Assembly: GCA_024645305.1 (NCBI GenBank)
Contig: JAHEFU010000205.1
Span: forward strand, 1 to 5,055
DNA: 5,055 nucleotides
Source: Planctomycetales bacterium
GTDB lineage: Bacteria > 4484-113 > JAFGCY01
Direction of reading: 5' to 3'
This document shows positions 1 to 4,425 of this stretch, piece by piece; position 1 is the stretch's first letter; every line of letters begins with the position of its first letter. The notes beneath the pieces were generated by a model that was not told the origin of the DNA, made no database searches, and saw nothing but the letters and a program-made list of their open reading frames with translations. The position numbers and the translations under genes are program-made.

Positions 1-242
1 ACCAGCGTGGCGAAGGTCGGGGCGATGATGTTGACGATGTTATTGCCGATCAGGATCGTGCCGAGGGTGCGTTGCGGGCGCCGGCGCATAGCCAGCTGCA
101 GGCCGGCGATGCGGTCACCGTGGCGGGCCCGGTCCTCGAGGCCCACGAGGTCCATGGACATCAGGGCCAGCTCGCCGCCGCTGAAGAATGCGCTGAGCAG
201 AATCAGCAGGGCTATGATCAGGATGGGAATCAGGAGATCCAC
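1..242 (-). CDS. CNNM/DUF21-domain membrane protein (CorB / HlyC-CorC family), N-terminal 80 residues only
   Basis: The gene runs off the left edge, leaving 80 codons and two bases. A membrane helix (residues 4-20) is followed by FFSGGELALMSMD (19-31), which matches the FSGSExAL signature opening the DUF21/CNNM transmembrane domain. ILIGNNIVNIIAPTFATL (63-80) matches the family's L-x-GNN-x-VNI-x-A block. In this family the CNNM domain is usually followed by CBS and CorC_HlyC domains, and members are linked to Mg2+/cation transport or tolerance; those domains lie outside the window. The second Ser of the usual FSGSE motif is Gly here. The GTG start (242-240) is chosen because the frame has a TGA seven codons upstream with no other start between, and it puts the helix at the N-terminus. 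There is no recognisable Shine-Dalgarno sequence before it. Family assignment is confident; the ion specificity is not known. Confidence 0.85.
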   Translation of the reverse strand, partial: MDLLIPILIIALLILLSAFFSGGELALMSMDLVGLEDRARHGDRIAGLQLAMRRRPQRTLGTILIGNNIVNIIAPTFATL

Positions 243-311
243 GGAGCTTGCGTCAGCGCGCGATCACCCCCCTGCGCAGGGCCGGTAAGCCAGCTTCGTC
301 AGACACTTCCA

Positions 312-329
312 TGGGCTGATTATAGCCCA
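312..329 (-). promoter_or_regulatory. Possible -10 element within a short hairpin, upstream of the CNNM gene
   Basis: On the minus strand a perfect TATAAT (324-319) lies about 77 bases before the GTG start of the CNNM gene. No good -35 hexamer sits 16-18 bases further upstream. The same bases form a 6-bp stem (TGGGCT/AGCCCA, 312-317 with 324-329, loop of 6). It could be a promoter inside the 111-bp gap or only a weak hairpin after the TauE-like gene. No T-run follows, so a terminator is unlikely. Confidence 0.3.
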
Positions 330-353
330 GACGACTGTCGGCGGATCCTGCAG

Positions 354-719
354 CTATTTCTTGAAGAAGATGAAGAAGGAAGTGCAGAACATCAGCACGG
401 CGAAGCTCTTGCGCACGAGCCCCACATCCAGCCTGTTGGCCAGCATGCCGCCGTAATGAGCTCCCAGCATGAAGAACACGGCAATCAGCCCGGCGGCCAC
501 GAGGTCAATCTTCGTCTCCGGGTTCTTCATGTACTGCAGGAATCCCAGCAGGCCGATCGGGGGGAGCAGGATCGCCAGGCTGGTGCCCTGGGCCTTGATC
601 TGGTCGTAGCCCATCAGGAACACGAGGGCCGGCACGATGATGATGCCGCCGCCGACGCCGACGAATCCGCCGAGCATCCCCGCAGCAACACCGATGAGGG
701 CGAAGATCACATATGACAT
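354..719 (-). CDS. TauE/SafE family (DUF81) half-size membrane permease
   Basis: This is a 121-aa, four-helix membrane protein. The glycine-rich GGFVGVGGGIIIVPAL (17-32) and GTSLAILLPPIGLLG (45-59) are the hallmark first-helix and second-helix motifs of TauE/SafE permeases. Further helices lie at about 73-90 and 102-119, and the protein ends FFKK. Family members are proposed anion exporters for sulfite, sulfoacetate and related organosulfur compounds; the substrate here cannot be told. Classical members have about 250 residues in two homologous halves, so this one-half protein presumably works as a dimer (inference). Stand-alone halves are common in the family, and nothing suggests truncation: start, stop and all four helices are present. 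The ATG at 719 is preceded only by a weak GGA. The gene is 31 bp downstream of the 90-aa membrane gene on the same strand, so co-transcription is plausible. Confidence 0.9.
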   Translation of the reverse strand: MSYVIFALIGVAAGMLGGFVGVGGGIIIVPALVFLMGYDQIKAQGTSLAILLPPIGLLGFLQYMKNPETKIDLVAAGLIAVFFMLGAHYGGMLANRLDVGLVRKSFAVLMFCTSFFIFFKK

Positions 720-750
720 GCATCCATTCTACGCCCCAGCCGGAATAGCT

Positions 751-1023
751 TCAGTCCGGCTTGCGGCGCTCGGCACGTCTGGCGCGATCCCTGAGCAGCA
801 GGAACACGATGGTCCACAGGATGAGCCAGCCGAAGGTCATCAGGCCGAACAGGATGCCGTAGAAGCCCGAGCCCATGGCCACCTGGTACTCGGTGAGTTC
901 CTGCTGGTTGGCAAAGGGGTCAAAGGGGCCGTAGATCTGGTTGGCCGCAATGATGGCGATGTGCACGAGGGCGAAGAGGATGAAGAAGGTTCGGAGCCAT
1001 CCGGCCATGGCGTGATTGTACAT
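751..1023 (-). CDS. Small two-helix membrane protein of unknown function (90 aa)
   Basis: I do not recognise this family. The product has two hydrophobic segments, about residues 9-27 (LRTFFILFALVHIAIIAAN) and 51-75 (MGSGFYGILFGLM to FLLL), joined by a polar loop (28-50) containing YGPFDPFANQQ. The C-terminal tail is strongly basic (RDRARRAERRK), which predicts both termini in the cytoplasm. The ATG at 1023 gives 90 aa; a second in-frame ATG (1008) would give MAGWLRTFF. Neither has a Shine-Dalgarno sequence. The first codons are one arm of a perfect 19-bp inverted repeat whose other arm is in the leader, so the transcript could fold with the first ATG in the loop and the second ATG in the stem. 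The gene lies 31 bp before the TauE-like gene. Coding status rests on the clean membrane topology and the context. Confidence 0.7.
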   Translation of the reverse strand: MYNHAMAGWLRTFFILFALVHIAIIAANQIYGPFDPFANQQELTEYQVAMGSGFYGILFGLMTFGWLILWTIVFLLLRDRARRAERRKPD

Positions 1024-1081
1024 GAATGCAAGGTGGGGTGATGGATCGAGGCTAATTCCACCCCATGGCCGGATGGCTCCG
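992..1081. repeat. Perfect 19-bp inverted repeat across the start of the 90-aa membrane gene
   Basis: CGGAGCCATCCGGCCATGG (992-1010) and its exact reverse complement (1063-1081) are separated by 52 bp. The left arm covers codons 5-11 of the minus-strand gene, including the second ATG (1008-1006). The right arm lies in that gene's leader. As RNA this would be a GC-rich stem of 19 pairs with the first ATG (1023-1021) in the loop. A smaller inverted repeat, TGGGGTG/CACCCCA (1034-1040 and 1059-1065), sits inside and overlaps the right arm, so alternative folds compete. Confidence 0.85.
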
Positions 1082-1151
1082 GATTGGACGGGCCCGGGCG
1101 AAATCGCCAGGAGGCTAATCCGATCGGCTGCTTTGCAGCCCGGGTTACCCG
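1034..1151. repeat. Mosaic of REP-like palindromes in the gap between P1 and the 90-aa gene
   Basis: Several palindromes are packed together. TGGGGTG...CACCCCA spans 1034-1065. CGGATT...AATCCG spans 1080-1122 and encloses CGGGCCCG and a GGCG/CGCC hairpin. GGCTGC-TTT-GCAGCC is at 1126-1140, and CGGGT-T-ACCCG at 1141-1151. The first two units each contain GAGGCTAAT (1048-1056 and 1111-1119), as if copies of one element had been placed next to each other. This resembles dispersed extragenic palindromes of proteobacteria in which GGATTA or GGTGGA arms face each other, but copy number cannot be seen here. The rest of the gap (1152-1296) has a GCATGCGCATGC palindrome (1259-1270) and a CCCGG/CCGGG stem (1238-1251) but no gene. 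Confidence 0.55.
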
Positions 1152-1296
1152 TTCCGATCCTGCGAACCCTTCACAGGTGTGTATGCACAATCTAAGACGT
1201 GGATCAGCATCGGGCGTTACAGGTTGCTGCGCAAATTCCCGGCAATCCGGGGCATCCAGCATGCGCATGCGCCGCGGCAGGGCTGAAACGGGCAAT

Positions 1297-1860
1297 TCAG
1301 TCCTGCGCGGGCAGAGCCAGCCAGTGGTTGTGCAGTTCCACGAGCGCGGGCTGCTGGGAGCTGTCCAGGGCCAGCCAGTCGCCATTGGCCCGGACCTCAT
1401 AGCGGATGCTGCGCTCCCCGATGAAGTGCTCGATCTCCGCACGGCTGGAGAATTGCGCTGCCTGGACTTCCTCCAGCAGAGCCTGCCCGGCAGCATCCGT
1501 CTGGATGCCCTGCACCTGCTGCTGCAGCACGGGCCGCTGGCGCTCATTGATCTCGCGGGAATGCTGCCAGCCGGGGTAGAGGGTCCACAGGAGGAAGACA
1601 ACCGGTGCGACGAATACGGCAATGCAGCAGGGGAGGCAGGTCGGACAGGACTGGTTGACAACACAGGAGCGGGCCTGCAGCCGACCACCGGAGGGCTGCT
1701 GGGGATCCTGTGGGCCGTCGCTGAGCAGCACCGGATCGCGTACCACGATCACCTCAGGTCCGGTGCCACTCTCGCAGGGTTCACCGCAGGCCGGGCAGGA
1801 CCTGGCGTCCGGCTCCAGCCGCTCCCCGCAGTGGCGGCAGTTGTTCAGCTGCTTGCTCAG
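1297..1860 (-). CDS. Zinc-ribbon, single-helix membrane protein sharing a domain with its two upstream neighbours (P1)
   Basis: Function is unknown. Numbering from the first possible codon (CTG, 1860): zinc ribbon CRHCGERLEPDARSCPACG (8-26, Cys 8/11/22/25, spacing CxxC-x10-CxxC); a second cysteine cluster at 66, 72, 75, 78 and 79 (ending CPTCLPCC); one membrane helix (about 79-96); a Gln-rich linker; and the domain shared with the two upstream genes (about 136-182), with EIEHF, I152 and GDW. The protein stops just after that domain. The start is a problem: the first ATG/GTG/TTG in frame is GTG at 1752, which gives 151 aa and removes the zinc ribbon. The ribbon frame is open up to a TGA at 1866-1864 with only CTG codons as starts. 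An ATG at 1871 is out of frame by one base. So either CTG initiates, or a base is missing near 1862. The N-terminus is probably cytoplasmic and the shared domain outside. The start is 49 bp after the P2 stop, same strand. Confidence 0.7.
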   Translation of the reverse strand: MSKQLNNCRHCGERLEPDARSCPACGEPCESGTGPEVIVVRDPVLLSDGPQDPQQPSGGRLQARSCVVNQSCPTCLPCCIAVFVAPVVFLLWTLYPGWQHSREINERQRPVLQQQVQGIQTDAAGQALLEEVQAAQFSSRAEIEHFIGERSIRYEVRANGDWLALDSSQQPALVELHNHWLALPAQD

Positions 1861-1909
1861 GCCTCAATCATATATGACCGGAGCGCAGTGTGCGGCGCTG
1901 TGGCAGGCA

Positions 1910-2803
1910 TCACTTAGCCGCTGCATCCAGGGTTGCCACAAAGACCACGCTGCCCCCGCGGATGTAATAGGTCGTCTCACTGCCGTCGCTGAAGCTGACC
2001 ACCACGCTGTATGCATGCCCGTCGTCAAGTTCGACTTCCTTCACGAAGCTCCAGTCCACGGGCTCGCGCTGCTCAGCCTGCTGCTTCATATATTCCAGCA
2101 CGAGTGGCAGCTCGCCCGTCTCGGGGTTGATCTCCGGCAGTTCGCCGAGTTCTGCCTGTTTCTGCTGCACACCGAGCTGGTCCTCGATGCCCTCGCGCAG
2201 CTTCTCGCGCAGGCCCTCATCCTGTACGTTGTCAAACATGGCCCTCAATTTCTCTATGTAGAGCTCCACATTCTCACCGGGCTTGCTGTCCAGCAGGCGC
2301 TGGGCTTCCTGTTCCAGCCATTCATAATCCAGCTGTGACAATTCATTGATCGCCTCGCGCACCGTCTCCCGATCCGTCACGTATGCCAGTCGCTCCTTGA
2401 ATTCATCGAGGTGCGGGAGGATTTCCTCAGGCGTATCCTCCAGCAGACTGCGCAGGTACTGTGCACTTTCATCCGCTCGCTGCTGGGCCTCGCTCACCCG
2501 TTCATCAGAGGCCAGGGTATCAAAGCGCTCACGCAGCTTGTCGACCAGTTCCTGCTTCCAGGGAGCATCCGCTTTCCATGCGCCTTCCTCATGCTTGACC
2601 TTGATGTCCTGCTCCGCGAGGAACTCCTCCACCTCTGCGGTTGACTCAAGTGTGCCCAGGTCCATTTCCTCCGTCAGGCGCTGGGTCTTGACGTAGTCCG
2701 CCCACAGCAGTGCTCCTAAGGACAGCACCGCGATCAGCAGGAACCAGCCGCAGCAGCGGCAGCCACGTGTGGCCCGGGCCTCATGCCGTGCATCTTCATC
2801 CAT
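1910..2803 (-). CDS. Membrane-anchored protein with the shared domain, two helical repeats and a C-terminal beta-rich domain (P2)
   Basis: This 297-aa protein is not recognised. Order of parts: basic N-terminus with a cysteine cluster just before the membrane (GCRCC, Cys 15/17/18); one helix (about 19-36); the domain shared with P1 and P3 (about 54-97; EVEEFLAEQDI, GAWKA, ELVDKL); two related helical repeats (about 117-153 and 169-206) in an acidic, Glu/Lys/Arg-rich stretch; a linker (DPE-type residues 220-232); and a C-terminal segment with strand-like pattern (about 250-290, WSFVKEVEL, YSVVVSF, TTYYIRGGSVVFV). Positive charges before the helix suggest the bulk is outside the cytoplasmic membrane. 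The ATG at 2803 is chosen over an in-frame ATG at 2935 because GGAGGTGA precedes it by 8 bases and the extra 44 residues would be read through hairpin and repeat DNA. It lies 289 bp after P3 and 49 bp before P1, same strand. Confidence 0.85.
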   Translation of the reverse strand: MDEDARHEARATRGCRCCGWFLLIAVLSLGALLWADYVKTQRLTEEMDLGTLESTAEVEEFLAEQDIKVKHEEGAWKADAPWKQELVDKLRERFDTLASDERVSEAQQRADESAQYLRSLLEDTPEEILPHLDEFKERLAYVTDRETVREAINELSQLDYEWLEQEAQRLLDSKPGENVELYIEKLRAMFDNVQDEGLREKLREGIEDQLGVQQKQAELGELPEINPETGELPLVLEYMKQQAEQREPVDWSFVKEVELDDGHAYSVVVSFSDGSETTYYIRGGSVVFVATLDAAAK

Positions 2804-2811
2804 GGTCCAAC

Positions 2812-2819
2812 TCACCTCC
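2812..2819 (-). promoter_or_regulatory. Strong ribosome binding site of P2
   Basis: GGAGGTGA on the minus strand is fully complementary to the TCACCTCC at the 3' end of 16S rRNA, with 8 bases to the ATG at 2803. It decides the start of P2: the longer frame (2935) has no such site. Confidence 0.85.
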
Positions 2820-2843
2820 CTGCCAGTATGACTGTCCGGCATG

Positions 2844-2860
2844 CTCCTGAGTTTCAGGAG
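2844..2860 (-). other. 7-bp hairpin in the P2 leader
   Basis: CTCCTGA-GTT-TCAGGAG is a perfect 7-bp stem with a 3-base loop, 41 bp before the P2 ATG. It is outside the Shine-Dalgarno sequence, and no T-run follows on either strand, so it is not a clear terminator. It could be a leader structure or a small operator. Confidence 0.45.
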
Positions 2861-2866
2861 GCAGCT

Positions 2867-2937
2867 GAGCAATGAGTTCGTGCGTAGGGAGCAATGAGTC
2901 AATCGACTGAAGTGCTCGCCGCGCGGATTGCTCATTG
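2867..2937. repeat. Repeated GAGCAATGAGT motifs upstream of P2
   Basis: GAGCAATGAGT occurs at 2867-2877 and again at 2889-2899, so the copies start exactly 22 bp (about two helical turns) apart. A related copy in the opposite orientation, CAATGAGCAAT on the minus strand (2937-2927), shares the CAATGAG and GAGCAAT cores. The cluster is 64-134 bp before the P2 start, where operator sites would be expected. No convincing -35/-10 pair was found nearby. Confidence 0.5.
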
Positions 2938-2959
2938 ATTATTGCCAGAATGATCCCGC

Positions 2960-2982
2960 CGGCGGCTGGAAGCCGCCGCTAC
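2960..2982 (-). repeat. REP-like palindrome with a GTAG head
   Basis: On the minus strand, GTAG (2982-2979) is followed directly by CGGCGGCT-TCC-AGCCGCCG, a perfect 8-bp GC stem with a 3-base loop (2978-2960). A GTAG or similar tetranucleotide at the foot of a GC hairpin is the known layout of REP elements mobilised by RAYT (REP-associated tyrosine) transposases. No RAYT gene is in the window, so this would be a non-autonomous copy. It directly abuts the hexanucleotide array. Confidence 0.6.
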
Positions 2983-3048
2983 TGCTTCTGCTTCTGCTTC
3001 TGCTTCTGCTTCTGCTTCTGCTTCTGCTACTGCTTCTGCTTCTGCTTC
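2983..3048. repeat. TGCTTC hexanucleotide tandem array, 11 units
   Basis: Seven perfect TGCTTC units (2983-3024), one variant TGCTAC (3025-3030) and three perfect units (3031-3048) make 66 bp of simple repeat in the gap between P3 and P2. It starts at the last base pair of the REP-like element's GTAG head. A hexamer array does not shift reading frames when its length changes, and the minus-strand Gln-Lys frame contains a TAG from the variant unit, so it is not obviously coding. Length variation could instead alter spacing upstream of P2. Confidence 0.95.
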
Positions 3049-3091
3049 AGCCACCTGATTGTCAGCCTTTCAGCAGACTTCCGCCTTTATT

Positions 3092-3109
3092 GTCAGACTG
3101 AAGTCTGAC
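3092..3109 (-). other. Palindromic stem-loop overlapping the P3 stop codon
   Basis: GTCAGAC-TTCA-GTCTGAC on the minus strand is a perfect 7-bp stem with a 4-base loop (8 bp if the loop closes to 2). It covers the last codons and stop of P3. It is followed by AATAAAGG, not a T-run, so it is a poor intrinsic terminator, but it may protect the 3' end or weaken read-through into P2. The element CTGACAAT recurs at the far side of the hairpin (about 3067-3060 on the minus strand). Confidence 0.5.
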
Positions 3110-3731
3110 CTCCCAGTAATTTCTTCACCCGCGCGATCTCCGCCTCCAGTTCGCGGGCCAGCGTGAAGCGCGGGTGGGCTTCTAGGTAATTCTCCAGCAG
3201 GGCCAGGTGCCCGTGGTCAATTTCCGCCGGCGGATTGTCCAGGGCACTGCGCACCTGCTCATCCTCCACGGACGGCTGGATGGCCGCAAGTTCGCCGCGG
3301 ATCTCCTGCAGGCAGCCCGGGTCCTTCACGTAGAGCAGCAGCTTCATCAGTTGCTGGCGGTAACCCCGCAGGTTTGCGGCGGGCCGGCGTGTCATCAGCT
3401 CGCGGGCCTGGGCCACGTAGTCAACCGATAGTTCGCTGAAGTACTTCTTCTGCTCGGCATTGTGCAGCTCGAAGTACTTCTCCCGCAGCAGGTTGACAAT
3501 GCCCTGCTGCTGCAGGTCCTTGGCCTCCCAGCGGCCCCCGCCCTCCACGGCGATGTAGCCGATGCGCTCGTCGCGCATCCACTTTAAAAGCTCGCGGGCG
3601 CTGGCGAACTGCAAGGCGGAGACCTGCGCCGCGTCCGGCCCGCGCTGCCCTCGCCGGCTAACCAGGCGCGCAGCAAACAGGACAAGCAGGGCCAGACCGA
3701 AGGCCAGGATCAGCAGAGTGTGCAGGTTCAT
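3093..3731 (-). CDS. Membrane-anchored protein with the shared domain and one helical repeat (P3)
   Basis: This 212-aa protein is not recognised. It has one N-terminal membrane helix (about 4-22), a basic stretch (RLVSRRGQR, 22-30), the domain shared with P1 and P2 (about 40-90; ARELLKWMRDERI, GGRWEA, IVNLL), a helical repeat (111-148) that aligns without gaps to the second repeat of P2, and a mostly helical C-terminus ending in a likely coiled coil (ARELEAEIARVKKLL). Unlike P1 and P2 it has no cysteine cluster. Its positive charges follow the helix, which predicts the C-terminal part inside the cytoplasm, opposite to P2; an uncleaved or cleaved signal-like N-terminus is the alternative. The ATG at 3731 has GGAGG four bases upstream. 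It is the first gene of the minus-strand series, diverging from mscL. Confidence 0.85.
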   Translation of the reverse strand: MNLHTLLILAFGLALLVLFAARLVSRRGQRGPDAAQVSALQFASARELLKWMRDERIGYIAVEGGGRWEAKDLQQQGIVNLLREKYFELHNAEQKKYFSELSVDYVAQARELMTRRPAANLRGYRQQLMKLLLYVKDPGCLQEIRGELAAIQPSVEDEQVRSALDNPPAEIDHGHLALLENYLEAHPRFTLARELEAEIARVKKLLGGQTSV

Positions 3732-3898
3732 GCTTCCTCCAGCATTCAGATTACTGCATCCGGGAGCCTGGCAGGACAGATTCCATGGAATCTTGCTGCC
3801 GCGACAGGCGGACTGCGGTCAGGCAGATTGCAGTGCTGATGGTAACCTCAGTGCAGGTCAGACGTCTGTATGGCGTAATATCCACAGGGAGAATGGGA
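3732..3898. promoter_or_regulatory. Divergent intergenic region between P3 and mscL, with palindromes
   Basis: This 167-bp region must hold the promoters of both P3 (minus) and mscL (plus). Its main feature is a perfect 16-bp palindrome, AGATTCCATGGAATCT (3778-3793), about 47 bp before the P3 start. A second perfect palindrome, CAGACGTCTG (3859-3868), is about 31 bp before the mscL start. I could not identify a convincing -35/-10 pair on either strand; a TAATAT at 3876-3881 is too close to the mscL ribosome binding site to serve well. Both palindromes are candidate operators. Confidence 0.45.
3886..3891 (+). promoter_or_regulatory. Ribosome binding site that decides the mscL start
   Basis: AGGGAG lies 7 bases before the ATG at 3899 but only 1 base before the in-frame ATG at 3893. 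The spacing favours 3899, which also gives the N-terminus MFKEFKEF expected for MscL. Confidence 0.75.
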
Positions 3899-4348
3899 AT
3901 GTTCAAGGAATTCAAGGAGTTCGCGCTCAAGGGCAGCGTACTCGACATGGCCATCGGCATCGTGATCGGCGGGGTCTTCACGCCGATTGTCAAATCACTG
4001 GTCGGTGACCTGCTCATGCCCCTCATCGGATTGATGACGGGCGGGGTGAGCTTCTCCGACAAGTTCCTTATGCTCAAGACCGGGGCAGACGATGCTGCGA
4101 GCTATGAAACGCTGGCCGCTGCCCAGGAAGCGGGGGCGGTGACCCTCAACTACGGCAACTTCATCGATGTGATCATCACCTTCCTGCTGGTGGCCTGGGC
4201 GGTGTTCCTCGTCGTCAAGGGCATCAACCGCATGAAGCGTGAGGAAGAGGAAGCCCCTGCCGAAGTGACAACAAAGGAATGCCCGCAGTGCCTCAGCGAG
4301 ATCCCGCTGGCAGCCAAGCGCTGTGCCCACTGCACGAGCGAGGTGTGA
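3899..4348 (+). CDS. mscL: Large-conductance mechanosensitive channel MscL with a C-terminal zinc ribbon
   Basis: MscL is a homopentameric inner-membrane channel that opens under membrane tension and releases solutes on hypo-osmotic shock. The 149-aa product starts with the amphipathic helix (FKEFKEFALKG), then TM1 with GSVLDMAIGIVIGG (12-25), the LVGDLLMPLIG segment (34-44), a periplasmic loop (about 46-84), and TM2 with YGNFIDVIITFLLVAW (85-100) to about 108. These are characteristic of the family. After a charged linker (MKREEEEAPAE) the C-terminus is a zinc ribbon, CPQCLSEIPLAAKRCAHC (Cys 128/131/142/145), in place of the C-terminal helical bundle of the 136-aa E. coli protein. To my knowledge such ribbons recur in a subset of MscL proteins. 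An unstarted extension of the frame to 3785 is rejected by the ribosome binding site and by homology. Confidence 0.97.
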   Translation: MFKEFKEFALKGSVLDMAIGIVIGGVFTPIVKSLVGDLLMPLIGLMTGGVSFSDKFLMLKTGADDAASYETLAAAQEAGAVTLNYGNFIDVIITFLLVAWAVFLVVKGINRMKREEEEAPAEVTTKECPQCLSEIPLAAKRCAHCTSEV

Positions 4349-4425
4349 GGAACAGAAGCAGTTGGAGGAAGCAGAAGCCGGAACATCTCCTGCCGGACGG
4401 CGGTCTGCACAGGGGGAGCGGGATC

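Noticed and set aside
253..312. 19-codon minus-strand open frame after the TATAAT-like element
   Set aside because: Too short, no ribosome binding site and no recognisable peptide; it may only reflect the leader of the CNNM gene.
72..716. Long plus-strand open frame (214 codons) opposite the TauE-like gene
   Set aside because: Its product is His/Glu/Gln-rich low-complexity sequence typical of antisense reading of a membrane gene; the minus-strand frame has clear family motifs.
1238..1251. CCCGG/CCGGG stem followed by AATTT on the minus strand as a P1 terminator
   Set aside because: The stem is only 5 bp and the T-run only 3 bases.
1084..1917. Plus-strand open frame of 277 codons opposite P1
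   Set aside because: It reads across the palindromic gap and lies antisense to the zinc ribbon, helix and shared domain of P1; no domain is visible in it.
1622..2338. Plus-strand open frame of 238 codons with Leu-rich stretches opposite P2
   Set aside because: Leu-rich sequence is the expected antisense of Glu/Lys/Gln-rich helices; P2 has a strong ribosome site and homology to P3.
2804..2935. 44-residue N-terminal extension of P2 from an ATG at 2935
   Set aside because: It would translate the motif repeats and hairpin, and the GGAGGTGA site points to the ATG at 2803.
3876..3881. TAATAT as the -10 element of mscL
   Set aside because: The transcript would begin at or inside the ribosome binding site, and no matching -35 element is present.
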